In this document: positions 26,901 through 33,900 of the stretch, piece after piece
How positions within the stretch are numbered: position 1 is the stretch's first letter
Layout: every line of letters starts with the position of its first letter
Assembly: GCA_015064155.1 (NCBI GenBank)
Contig: SVST01000017.1
Span: forward strand, 1 to 59,705
Direction: 5' to 3'
DNA: 59,705 bases
DNA from: Oscillospiraceae bacterium
Lineage (GTDB): Bacteria; Bacillota; Clostridia; Oscillospirales; CAG-272
Translations under genes and position numbers: made by a program
The notes under the pieces: generated by a model
The model's database searches: none
What the model saw: the letters and a program-made list of their open reading frames with translations, nothing else
Told to the model about the DNA's origin: nothing

Positions 26901-28340
26901 CGTGATGCTTGTCAGCTTCCGACACCCATAGAACGCTTCATCGCCGATGTATGTAACACTGCTTCCGATCGTGATGCTTGAAAGGCTTTCGCAATCATAG
27001 AACGCACCGGGCGCAATGTCTGTAACACCATTCCCAATAGTAGCTTTTGAAAGGCTTTTGCAGTTTTCAAACGCATACCAGCCGATGCTTGTGACACTGT
27101 CGGGAATCGTAATGTTTGAAAGGTTTGTGCAATCCTCGAACGCAAGATTGCCGATGCTCGTGACACCGGTGCCGATTGTAACGCTTGAAAGATTCTTGCA
27201 GCCCAAGAACGCAGCTTCACCAATGCTCTTAACACTACCCGGAATCGTGATGCTTGCAAGCGTGGTGCAATCGGCAAATGCGGAATTACAAATTCCAACA
27301 GTATCGGCACGCAGGGTGATGTTTGTTGCCGATCCATCGCATGCCACGACCCATTTTTCTACGTAGGATACGCCGTTTTCTTGTTGGATCAGCTTGGTGC
27401 AACCCTCAAAGGCAGCTTGACCGATGCTTACCAATCCATCGGGCAGCGTAATGGCGGTAAGACCGCTGCAACCGGCAAATGCCCCATCCTCAATGGTTGT
27501 CACGGTATCGGGAAGCACTATCTTGATGATAGACGCGGGATCCATAGGGAGCGTGATTGAATCTTGCAGATCAATTCCATGTTCTTCTGCAAGCTCAAAC
27601 AGAGAAAGAATATCGGCTTGATGCTGCTCAAGGGTGTATCCCGCGTAGGTTGATAGCATGTAGGAAACGTAATTCGTAGTGCGAGGTACATAGCCATCCA
27701 AAAATACCCAAATATCGGTCACTGCAGTAATCGGGTAGGTTTCCAGCAGCAACTGTTTTTTCATTTCCGTGCGCTTGTCTTCAAGGGATTCAAATTTGAA
27801 GCTGGCCATAAACCGGTCATATTCAAAAGCAGTGATATCTCCTTTATCCACAGCTGCTTGCAGGGGCTTCAGAATGTGTTCCTGAAACAGATCGTCGGAC
27901 AGCACGCTGGGAATCGATTGTCCGGCAAGATTCAGATGAACAGACGTTACCTGACGTCCATCCGGTGAAACAGCAGGGATTTCCACGATCAGATCTTTGG
28001 CACCGTATGCAATTTTTATACCGGAAACACTGCAGGTGTCGAAATGATGGATTGTATAAAGAAGCTCATAGTCTGCTTTTGGAGCAGGCTCGGGAACAGA
28101 GGGGTCTTCTTCAGAAGTCGTAGGTTCCTCGGAAGTTTCCGGCTCTTCTTCGGAACTTGCCGGCTCTTCCGCGGAGCTTCCCGGCTCTTCCCCGGAGCTT
28201 CCCGGCTCCTCCGAGCTTGCGGGTGCATCTGTCGTCACGTCATTCGTGGTTTCGTCGTCTATTTTGTCCTGTTCTGCGCAGCCAACGATCAGCGTGCAGA
28301 CGAGCAGACACGATAAGAGCGTCAAAAATAGCCTTTTCAT
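23922..28340 (-). CDS. Giant BspA-like leucine-rich repeat surface lipoprotein
   Basis: A 1472-residue lipoprotein with signal ending LIVGC (Cys21), then a long acidic Ser/Glu/Pro linker to about residue 90 built from near-identical EEPGSS/EEPASS units. A mixed domain to about 270 follows, then about fifty LRR_5 repeats of 23 residues with the core TSIGDYAFYGCSSLTSITIP. A larger module recurs inside the array: xVYITDLAxWCNIEFGG, SNPLYYAHxLYxNGTLATDI, then ITIPDxVT, followed by a xENGVxYVDKWVVG block that also recurs. This points to growth by segmental duplication. It is likely displayed on the cell surface as a rigid solenoid for adhesion. It has its own promoter and terminator. Confidence 0.92.
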   Translation of the reverse strand: MKRLFLTLLSCLLVCTLIVGCAEQDKIDDETTNDVTTDAPASSEEPGSSGEEPGSSAEEPASSEEEPETSEEPTTSEEDPSVPEPAPKADYELLYTIHHFDTCSVSGIKIAYGAKDLIVEIPAVSPDGRQVTSVHLNLAGQSIPSVLSDDLFQEHILKPLQAAVDKGDITAFEYDRFMASFKFESLEDKRTEMKKQLLLETYPITAVTDIWVFLDGYVPRTTNYVSYMLSTYAGYTLEQHQADILSLFELAEEHGIDLQDSITLPMDPASIIKIVLPDTVTTIEDGAFAGCSGLTAITLPDGLVSIGQAAFEGCTKLIQQENGVSYVEKWVVACDGSATNITLRADTVGICNSAFADCTTLASITIPGSVKSIGEAAFLGCKNLSSVTIGTGVTSIGNLAFEDCTNLSNITIPDSVTSIGWYAFENCKSLSKATIGNGVTDIAPGAFYDCESLSSITIGSSVTYIGDEAFYGCRKLTSITIPNSVTSIGDEAFYGCSSLPGITIPNSVTSIGDEAFYGCSSLPGITIPDSVTSIGYAAFIYCNSLTSITIPDSVTSIAADTFSGCSSLSSITIGKGITSIGYAAFDGCSRLKSVYITDLASWCNIEFGGEYGNVESNPLYYAHNLYVNGTLATDITIPDSVTGINAYAFAYCTGIASITIPDSVQSIGYGAFDGCTTLIQKENGVLYVDKWVIGCDFSDVSVSSVTLRNDTVGIGSGAFYGCDGLTSIVLPDSMKYIGDSAFSDCKSLTTVMFGNGVTSIGDSAFWICSSLTDIVIPDSVTSIGSSAFNSCERLTSITFGKGLSNIGDSAFNYCTGLTSITIPDNVTYIGERAFRNCSSLTSVILSNRLTSINAQTFYGCTSLLSITIPNSVTSIGSYAFEGCSSLASITIPNSVTSIGSYAFWVCYNLTAVYITDLAAWCNIEFGGGIEFGGDVESNPLYYAHDLYINGTLATDITIPDGVTSIGSYAFCGCESLTSIKIPESVTSFSAAVFDGCTNLIQQENGVSYVDKWVVGYDNSVAAVTLRNDTVGICPYVFAQSDKLTSITIPDNVKRIDEYTFDECINLTSVTIGNGVTSIGDYAFYECSSLISITIGKGVASIAMSAFANCSSLASITVAEGNKTYHSAGNCLIETATKTLILGCKNSVIPTDGSVTSIGDCAFFGCSGLTSITIPDSVTSIGDYAFTYCTGLSSITIGSGVVSIGLEAFYGCSSLLEVYNRSLFTFEKGQTPPGDMSIGDYALNIYTPTSGSSKFWTDEQGYRFYKDEKHCYLVGYTGTESSITLPEACNGKSYEIFPYAFADCEKLISVTVPNTVTRIGNAAFSGCSNLKSIVLPFVGATAESNSDQTTLIGYLFGENAYAGGKRTEQSYLTERGVIRSIIYYIPSTLESVTVIGGNHLEYAFNSCETLVTVTIPGSITSISAYTFKDCTSLTTINFQGTVDEWNAIDKKDGWNANVPATEVVCSDGTVSLK
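26762..26899. repeat. Exact 69-bp tandem duplication inside the LRR array
   Basis: Positions 26762-26830 and 26831-26899 are identical. Each encodes one 23-residue LRR unit (contains DEAFYGCSSLPGITIP). Other repeats in the array have diverged, so this duplication is recent. Confidence 0.9.
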
Positions 28341-28406
28341 CTTTTTTCTCCTTGTTTTTTCGTGATGTCCGAATCGGAAAATCCAACTTGTTTTTTCCTT
28401 GGTTTT

Positions 28407-28435
28407 ATTGTAACACAGCCTTTTGCCGTTGTCAA
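28407..28435 (-). promoter_or_regulatory. Promoter of the 1472-residue LRR lipoprotein gene
   Basis: On the minus strand TTGACA (28430-28435) and TACAAT (28407-28412) are separated by 17 nt. The leader to the ATG at 28340 is about 60 nt. Confidence 0.8.
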
Positions 28436-28459
28436 GTTTTTTAGCCGTAAAATCTTAGG

Positions 28460-29158
28460 TCATTCTTTTTCGTCGATCATTTGATCGATCTCCCAAAGCT
28501 CGGCAATGCGGTAGGGAAAGGTGAGTCCCTCCTTGGAGGAATCGCAAAGAAAATACCGTTGCTCGGAACGCGCAAGCATGGCAATTTTGACGTCGCGCTC
28601 GGGCTTGGAGGAATCGGTGATCTCCCCGTTTTTGACACCGCGTGCCGAGAAAAAGCACTTGTGCGCACGGATGCCCCCGATGAAACGCTCGGCATCGCTT
28701 CCCACCAGCGCAATCGAATCGTTGAGCATTTCGCCGCCCGTGCAAAAATTGTGGATCTTCAATTCCGAAAGCACCACCGAAAGATGCGGATTGTTGGTGA
28801 TGACGGTCAGATCCTCGATGCCCGAGAGATACGGTGCCATGAAATACGTGGTGGAGGACGCATCCAAAAAGACCGTGTCCCCGTTTGCAATCAAGGAGGA
28901 GGCTTTCGCGCAGATATGCTTTTTCGCCGCGATGTTTTGGGTGGCTCGGATGAAAAGCGGCAGCTGCTCGTCGTAACGCTCGGTTAAAACGGCACCGCCG
29001 AAGCTGCGCTTGAGCATTCCTTTCGCTTCCAGTGCGGCAAGGTCGCGCCGTACCGTTGCGGGACTGTAAAAAAGGGCTGCGCAAAGCTCCTTTACCGTCA
29101 TCTCCTTGTTCTTTTCAAGCAATCGCAAAATGTCATTCTGACGTTGAAGAGGTAGCAT
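28460..29158 (-). CDS. DeoR/GlpR-family transcriptional regulator
   Basis: A 232-residue repressor. The winged HTH (1-56) contains QRQNDILRLLEKNKEMTVKEL, LFYSPATVRRDLAALEAKG and the RSFGGAV hinge. The sensor domain shows DTVFLDASSTTYFMAPYL, VITNNPHLSVVLSE, FCTGGEM and the C-terminal KCFFSARGV region, as in proteins that sense sugar phosphates or glycerol phosphate. AAGGAGG precedes the ATG by 6 nt. It is divergent from the glycerol-1-phosphate-dehydrogenase-like operon, whose substrate or product is the likely effector. No clear terminator follows it before the LRR gene promoter. Confidence 0.9.
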   Translation of the reverse strand: MLPLQRQNDILRLLEKNKEMTVKELCAALFYSPATVRRDLAALEAKGMLKRSFGGAVLTERYDEQLPLFIRATQNIAAKKHICAKASSLIANGDTVFLDASSTTYFMAPYLSGIEDLTVITNNPHLSVVLSELKIHNFCTGGEMLNDSIALVGSDAERFIGGIRAHKCFFSARGVKNGEITDSSKPERDVKIAMLARSEQRYFLCDSSKEGLTFPYRIAELWEIDQMIDEKE

Positions 29159-29169
29159 ATATGCCTCCT

Positions 29170-29271
29170 TTTGATTGAATTTGATTATCTTATGGGTCTA
29201 TTATAGATCATTTTTGATCGAATGTCAAGAGTTGAAAAAGCGGTTGACAAAAAAATTATTTGTGCTACAAT
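29170..29271. promoter_or_regulatory. Divergent promoters with direct-repeat operator candidates
   Basis: On the minus strand TTGACA (29223-29228) and TATAAT (29200-29205), spacer 17 nt, drive the DeoR gene. On the plus strand TTGACA (29244-29249) and TACAAT (29266-29271), spacer 16 nt, drive the dehydrogenase operon. TTTGATTGAAT (29170-29180) and TTTGATCGAAT (29213-29223) are direct repeats 43 nt apart. The second lies inside the spacer of the regulator's own promoter and also forms GATCATTTTTGATC (29207-29219 region). Autoregulation is inferred. Confidence 0.65.
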
Positions 29272-29302
29272 GATGGGGAAGAAAACGAAAGGAAGTGTAC
29301 TT

Positions 29303-30601
29303 ATGACTACCGTTTACGATTTGATCAATCGGGACCTGCATTGCTCCTGCGGACGCACGCATCGGTGCGATATTGAGGCACTCAAGATCGGTTCGGGCGC
29401 GTTGGATGCGTTGCCCGACTTGATTTCGAACCGTCATATTTTATTGGTTGCCGATGCGAATACCTATCCCTTGTGCGGGGACCGTGTGCGCGCGCTTTTG
29501 GGGGATCGCATTGAGCGTCTTTGCTTGTTTGAGGGGGATGGAATCCTGGTCCCCGACGAGGCGGCGATCGAAAAGATTCGCGCTTGTATGAGCGACAAAA
29601 CCGACCTGGTGCTTGGCATCGGCTCGGGTGTGATCAACGATCTTTGCAAATACGTGGCGTTTTTTGCAGGTCTGCGCAGCGGAATCATTGCCACCGCACC
29701 CTCGATGGACGGCTATGCATCCTCGGGCGCGGCAATGATTATCGACGGCATGAAGGTCACCTACACCACCAATTCCCCTACGTTGATTTTGGGGGACGTT
29801 GATATTTTGCGTGCAGCACCGATCGAGATGATTCGTTCGGGCTATGCCGATATCATCGGAAAATACAGCGCGCTGTGCGACTGGCGCTTGAGCGAGCTGA
29901 TCAACGGCGAATACCGTTGCCCGTTCGTGTACGATTTGGTGCTGGAGAAGACGAACGAGATTCGCAGTGCGGCAAAAAAGCTGGTTGCGCGCGATGCGGA
30001 AGCGGTTGGGTTGTTGATGGAGTGCCTGGTGTTGATCGGTGCGTGCCTGACTCTGCTTTCCACCACGCGTCCCGGCTCGGGCAGTGAGCATCATTTGTCG
30101 CATTATTTTGAGATCACGGGCTTGATTGAGGACAAGCCGTATTTTCTGCACGGCACCGACGTGGGGTATTCCACGGTGGTAACGGCTGCGCTGCGCGAGG
30201 AGATCCGTGCGGTGAAGGCTCCCGTGTTTTCCGCGCTTTCCCAAGAGAGCCGCGAACGCTGCTATCGCGCCGTTTACAAGGGCTCGTGGGAGGAGGTGCG
30301 CGATCTGCAAAACCAAGCCGCGCGCTATGACCACCCCGTGTATGAGAGCTATCTGGCGCACTGGGACAAGGTTTTGGAAATTCTTGGCGAGTGTCCCTCT
30401 GCCGACGAGATTCGCACGATGCTTACCGACGTGGGCTTTGATCTTCCTTTGTTTGAAGCAACGTACGGCACGGAAAAGATCCGCAACGGGATCTTCTTTG
30501 CCAAGGACCTCAAGGATCGATATTCGGTTCTGTGGCTGTATTACGACCTATTTATAAATGAAAGAGAGGTGGAAAGAATTGAACGGGGAGCAATTGTTTG
30601 A
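29303..30601 (+). CDS. sn-glycerol-1-phosphate dehydrogenase-like protein (AraM/EgsA family)
   Basis: A 432-residue member of the AraM/EgsA family, which reduces dihydroxyacetone phosphate to sn-glycerol-1-phosphate with NAD(P)H and a divalent metal. The Rossmann part shows ILLVADANTYPLCGDRV and LGIGSGVINDLCKYVAF. TAPSMDGYASSGAAMI is a family signature near residue 135. The metal-binding part has SGYADIIGKYSALCDW, SGSEHHLSHYFEI and FLHGTDVGYSTV with the Asp and two His ligands. The ATG at 29303 has GAAAGGAAG upstream. It overlaps the following SIS gene, so the two are translationally coupled. True substrate may be another keto-sugar phosphate, given its neighbours. Confidence 0.88.
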   Translation: MTTVYDLINRDLHCSCGRTHRCDIEALKIGSGALDALPDLISNRHILLVADANTYPLCGDRVRALLGDRIERLCLFEGDGILVPDEAAIEKIRACMSDKTDLVLGIGSGVINDLCKYVAFFAGLRSGIIATAPSMDGYASSGAAMIIDGMKVTYTTNSPTLILGDVDILRAAPIEMIRSGYADIIGKYSALCDWRLSELINGEYRCPFVYDLVLEKTNEIRSAAKKLVARDAEAVGLLMECLVLIGACLTLLSTTRPGSGSEHHLSHYFEITGLIEDKPYFLHGTDVGYSTVVTAALREEIRAVKAPVFSALSQESRERCYRAVYKGSWEEVRDLQNQAARYDHPVYESYLAHWDKVLEILGECPSADEIRTMLTDVGFDLPLFEATYGTEKIRNGIFFAKDLKDRYSVLWLYYDLFINEREVERIERGAIV

Positions 30602-31172
30602 GGTGATGCATCGCGCGGTGGAAAACGAAGCGCGTGCGGTGGAAAAGCTGGCGGCGGAGATGGATTCGGAAGCCTTTTTAAAGGGATTGGAGCTTTTGCT
30701 TGCCTCGAAAATGACCGTACTTTCCGCGTGTGGGTCTTCGGGCTTTGCCACCAAGAAATTTGCCCATTCGCTTTGCTGTGTGGAATGTCCCGCGAAATTC
30801 GTGCCGCCATCCGAGGCGGTTCACGGCGGTATGGGCGCGCTCCAGCCCGGGAATCTGTTGATTCTGGTATCCAAGGGCGGAAAAACCGAGGAGCTGTTGC
30901 CGCTTTGCGACATTGCAAGGAAAAAATCGGCACACGTTTTGGCGGTGACCGCCAATCGGGAGTCCCCCTTGGCGAAGGCGGCGGACGTTGTGCTTTGCTT
31001 GCCCGATTCCCCCGAAAGCGACCGCTACGGTGTGATGTCTACTGCAAGCTTTGCGGCAACGATTGCCATTTTTGACGCTCTGATGATGGGAATTATGGAG
31101 GCGCGCGACTACCCCTTGTCGGATTTTGCCTTGATCCATCCGGGCGGAGCCGTTGGGAAAAGGATTTGCTGA
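30579..31172 (+). CDS. SIS-domain phosphosugar isomerase/binding protein
   Basis: A one-domain SIS protein of about 197 residues related to KpsF/GutQ arabinose-5-phosphate isomerases and 6-phospho-3-hexuloisomerases, without their CBS domains. The sugar-phosphate loop is SACGSSGFATKKFAHSL near residue 50, and SKGGKTEELLPL near 104 is the second phosphate-binding loop. The family ending LIHPGGAVGKR is intact. I chose the TTG at 30579 because GAGGTGG sits 6 nt before it; an ATG at 30558 (204 residues) has no ribosome site. Either start overlaps the dehydrogenase gene, by 23 or 44 nt. It probably isomerises an aldose/ketose phosphate in the pathway served by this operon. Confidence 0.85.
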   Translation: MNGEQLFEVMHRAVENEARAVEKLAAEMDSEAFLKGLELLLASKMTVLSACGSSGFATKKFAHSLCCVECPAKFVPPSEAVHGGMGALQPGNLLILVSKGGKTEELLPLCDIARKKSAHVLAVTANRESPLAKAADVVLCLPDSPESDRYGVMSTASFAATIAIFDALMMGIMEARDYPLSDFALIHPGGAVGKRIC

Positions 31173-31173
31173 T

Positions 31174-31827
31174 ATGATACGCGCGGTTCTTTTTGATATG
31201 GACGGAACGATTTTCGATACCGAGCGTGTGTATCGAAAGGGATGGTTTTATGCCGCAGAGGCGGTTGGCTTTGGGGAAATGGAGCAGCTTCTTGCGCGTA
31301 TATTTGGGGTCAGCGAGCGTGATATCGGCACTTACGTGTATCAAACCTACGGTGCCGATTTTCCCTACGAGCAAATGCTTGCGATTCGTGCGCAAAGGAT
31401 TGCCGATGAGATCGAGAAGCACGGAGTCCCACTGAAGCCCGGAGTACCCGAGGTGTTTGCGCAGCTGAAGATGCGCGGGATTCAATCGGCACTCGTGACC
31501 TCTGCCCCCGTGTTCCGGATTCGGGACTTTTTGGAGAGAAGCGGATTGACCGACGTGTTTTCGGCGGTGATCAGCGGTGACCGTGTCAAGGAAAGCAAGC
31601 CGGCACCCGATATTTTTCTGCTTGCCGCCAAAGAGCTTGGCTTGTCCCCCGAGGAGTGTCTGGTGGTTGAGGATTCGCGTAACGGTGTGCTGGCAGGGCA
31701 CCGCGCGGGCATGCGGGTGGTGATGATTCCCGATCTGCAGGACGTCAACGACGAGGTGCGACCTGCGGTGACGTATCTGTTGGGGTCGTTGGAACAGCTT
31801 CCCTCTGTGATCGATTCGGAAAGGTAA
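31174..31827 (+). CDS. HAD-superfamily hydrolase, beta-phosphoglucomutase-like
   Basis: A 217-residue HAD phosphatase or phosphomutase with a helical C1 cap. Motif I is FDMDGTIFDTE (residues 7-17) and motif II VTSAP near 108. Motif III is the Lys in KESKPAP near 140, and motif IV VVEDSRNGV near 168. Close families include beta-phosphoglucomutase and sugar-phosphate phosphatases. The ATG at 31174 begins one base after the stop of the SIS gene, showing coupling. Together with the dehydrogenase and SIS genes it suggests a short route that isomerises, oxidises or reduces, and dephosphorylates one metabolite. Confidence 0.88.
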   Translation: MIRAVLFDMDGTIFDTERVYRKGWFYAAEAVGFGEMEQLLARIFGVSERDIGTYVYQTYGADFPYEQMLAIRAQRIADEIEKHGVPLKPGVPEVFAQLKMRGIQSALVTSAPVFRIRDFLERSGLTDVFSAVISGDRVKESKPAPDIFLLAAKELGLSPEECLVVEDSRNGVLAGHRAGMRVVMIPDLQDVNDEVRPAVTYLLGSLEQLPSVIDSER

Positions 31828-31836
31828 AAAACGAAA

Positions 31837-31878
31837 AAAGAGGTTGTCCGCGTATCAAATACAGCGGGCAACCTCTTT
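31837..31878. terminator. Terminator between convergent HAD genes
   Basis: AAAGAGGTTGTCCG (31837-31850) pairs with CGGGCAACCTCTTT (31865-31878) through a 14-bp stem with one G-U pair. The minus strand continues TTTTCGTTTTTT, so it mainly serves the minus-strand gene, whose stop codon lies in the loop region. Confidence 0.8.
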
Positions 31879-32499
31879 CGGCTCTTCGCAAAGATATTTT
31901 GCGCCTGCGCAGAGCAGCTCTTCTCTTGAGCCAAAGCCCCACAAGGCACCTGCGCAGTCTATTCCCAGGCGCGCCGCGCCAAGCACGTCGTTGTCGCGGT
32001 CACCGATCATCAGGACCTCGGCGGGAGTATCAATGCCAAGCCGTTTCATGGCATCCTCGATCACCTCTTGCTTTTCTCCGCGCGTGCCGTCGATTTCGGG
32101 ACCCGAAACACAGGAAAAATAGGGAGCCAGACCGTGCGTTTGCAAAAGCTGTTTTGCGAATACGTGCGGTTTACACGTGGCAAGCGCGCAGACCACTCCG
32201 CGGTGCGTCAATTCCTCCAGAAGCGCGGGGATTCCGTCAAACAAACGGCATTCCGAAATTCCGTGCTCGGCATAGTATTCGCGAAACAGATCGATTCCGT
32301 GCTCGGCGTCGGTTCGCGAAAATCCGCAATGCTCCATAAAGCTGCGATAAAGCGGAGGTCCGATAAAAGCGTTCAGTTGTTCTTGCGTGGGAGGCGGAAA
32401 CCCCAATTTTTTGAGTGCATAGCGGGCGGAATTGAAGATCCCCGGTGCCGAATCGATCAGCGTGCCGTCCAAATCGAAAAAAGCGTAGCGGTAAGGCAT
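31855..32499 (-). CDS. HAD-superfamily hydrolase, phosphoglycolate-phosphatase-like
   Basis: A 214-residue phosphatase with motif I FFDLDGTLIDSAPGI, the cap-domain FIGPPLYRSFMEHCG stretch, motif II ALATCKPH near residue 112, motif III Lys in GEKQEV near 145 and motif IV MIGDRDNDVLGA near 167. This set is typical of Gph/PpaX-like enzymes of Firmicutes that act on small phosphate esters. The ATG at 32499 is favoured by AAGGA 7 nt upstream; one six codons earlier (32517) lacks a site. It is monocistronic and convergent with the other HAD gene, but not a close copy of it. Confidence 0.87.
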   Translation of the reverse strand: MPYRYAFFDLDGTLIDSAPGIFNSARYALKKLGFPPPTQEQLNAFIGPPLYRSFMEHCGFSRTDAEHGIDLFREYYAEHGISECRLFDGIPALLEELTHRGVVCALATCKPHVFAKQLLQTHGLAPYFSCVSGPEIDGTRGEKQEVIEDAMKRLGIDTPAEVLMIGDRDNDVLGAARLGIDCAGALWGFGSREELLCAGAKYLCEEPKEVARCI

Positions 32500-32539
32500 G
32501 GTTTCGTCCTTGTTCATTTGAATTTTACAAAAAAGCCCC

Positions 32540-32568
32540 TTGCAAGGGCGTTTTTTTTATGGTATACT
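32540..32568 (+). promoter_or_regulatory. Promoter of the DUF6062-mnmM-VanY operon
   Basis: TTGCAA (32540-32545) and TATACT (32563-32568) have a 17-nt spacer. The -35 box lies in a small GCCCCTTGCAAGGGC hairpin followed by eight T residues (32535-32558), a terminator-like structure within the promoter. Confidence 0.6.
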
Positions 32569-32620
32569 TTATTATACACGATTTTTTTCACAAAAGCAAC
32601 AGAAAAAGGAATTTTTTACG

Positions 32621-33322
32621 ATGGATATGAATTTTACCATTCCCGTCAACGAGGCGTTTGAAGCGAGTGCCGCCAACCCCTCGTGCGGATGCGCCCTGTG
32701 CGCGCTTTACCGTAAATTGGAGGAGGACGAGCTGGATCTGATTCTCGGCGCTTCGATGATGGAGCCCGCAATCCGCATCCGAACCAATCACACGGGCTTT
32801 TGCCGTCAGCATTACGACTTGATGTTCGTTCGGAAAAACCGCCTTGGCATGGCACTGACGCTGGAAAGCCATTTGGACGAATTGCGCAAGGAGATTCGCG
32901 ACGGCGGTCTTGGCGGCGGTCAGGGGAACAAACCGATCAGGCGCATCGGCGAGCTGGAGGAGAGCTGTTACGTTTGCGAGCGTATTTCTCACAATTTTGA
33001 AAACATGGTGGATACGGTGGTCTATCTTTGGCAAAACGACGAGGAGTTTGCGCCCAAGCTCAAGGCGCAGCCCTATTTTTGCCTGCCGCATTACCGCAAG
33101 CTGCTCGCCTACGGTCAGCGACGCCTTGGTAAGCGCGTACAGCCCGAGTTTGCCAAGCAGTGTGCCACGGTCGTGGAGCACTATTTTGACGAGCTGCGCA
33201 AGGACGTGAGCTGGTTTTGCAAAAAATTTGACTATCGGTACGAAGAAGAGCCTTGGTACAATTCCAAGGATGCCGTGGAGCGCGCGTTCAAATTTTTGCG
33301 CTCCGATCTGCATAACAAATAA
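32621..33322 (+). CDS. DUF6062 family protein, cysteine-rich
   Basis: A 233-residue protein of a clostridial family I recognise as DUF6062. It starts MDMNFTIPVNEAFE and has paired Cys/His clusters: CGCALC (residues 20-25), CRQH near 61, CYVC near 117 and CLPH near 150. These could bind metal or form disulfides, and ILGASMMEPAIRIRTN is the conserved core. Its function is not known. The ATG at 32621 has AAAGGA 9 nt upstream; the frame that reaches further back would read through the promoter. It is first in a three-gene operon with a tRNA methyltransferase and a peptidase. Confidence 0.8.
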   Translation: MDMNFTIPVNEAFEASAANPSCGCALCALYRKLEEDELDLILGASMMEPAIRIRTNHTGFCRQHYDLMFVRKNRLGMALTLESHLDELRKEIRDGGLGGGQGNKPIRRIGELEESCYVCERISHNFENMVDTVVYLWQNDEEFAPKLKAQPYFCLPHYRKLLAYGQRRLGKRVQPEFAKQCATVVEHYFDELRKDVSWFCKKFDYRYEEEPWYNSKDAVERAFKFLRSDLHNK

Positions 33323-33339
33323 GAAGAGGGCGTGAAGTC

Positions 33340-33894
33340 ATGATCGATCTTTTGGATCTGCATAAATTTTTTATTCTCAAGCATTTGAAAAAGGGTGACT
33401 TTGCCGTGGATTTTACCATGGGAAACGGCTACGATACCGAATTTTTGTCCCGAGCCGTGGGAGAAACGGGCAGGGTATACGCGTTTGATATTCAGGCGCA
33501 GGCGGTGGAGTCAACCGCAAAACGGCTGGCGGAGGTCGATTGCCCGAAAAACTATACTCTGATACATGATTCGCATCACAACGTGAAAAACTACGTCAAG
33601 GAGCCGATCAAGGCGGGGATGTTCAATCTTGGATGGCTGCCGGGAGGTGACAAATCGATCACCACGCTGCGCGAAACCACCATGCCTGCCATTGAGGCGG
33701 CGATCGAGCTTTTGGATCGGGATGCGATCCTGAACGTTGCGGTGTATCCCGGTCACGAGGAGGGCGATGCGGAGGGACGCATGATCTGCGAATACTTGGC
33801 GGGAATCAGCCGCTATAAGGTTTGCGCAACGCGCGTGAATATTCTCAATTCCCCCACTTCTCCCTACTTCATTATGATTGAAACGAAAGCGTGA
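33340..33894 (+). CDS. mnmM: tRNA 5-aminomethyl-2-thiouridine methyltransferase MnmM (YtqB-like)
   Basis: A 184-residue class I SAM-dependent methyltransferase of the rRNA-methylase-like family that includes B. subtilis YtqB/MnmM, which methylates nm5s2U34 to mnm5s2U34 in some tRNAs. The SAM loop DFTMGNGYDTEFL is at residues 23-35 and VYAFDIQ at 46-52. The family motif FNLGWLPGGDKSITT is near 90, followed by NVAVYPGHEEG and the ILNSPTSPYFIMIE ending. Length and motif order match YtqB throughout. It follows DUF6062 by 17 nt with GAGGG before the ATG. Confidence 0.85.
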   Translation: MIDLLDLHKFFILKHLKKGDFAVDFTMGNGYDTEFLSRAVGETGRVYAFDIQAQAVESTAKRLAEVDCPKNYTLIHDSHHNVKNYVKEPIKAGMFNLGWLPGGDKSITTLRETTMPAIEAAIELLDRDAILNVAVYPGHEEGDAEGRMICEYLAGISRYKVCATRVNILNSPTSPYFIMIETKA

Positions 33895-33900
33895 GAAAGC

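Noticed and set aside
24000-27500. Regularly spaced repeats that could suggest a CRISPR array
   Set aside because: The period (about 69 nt) is an in-frame LRR unit, units diverge throughout, there are no constant repeats with unique spacers, and no cas genes are present.
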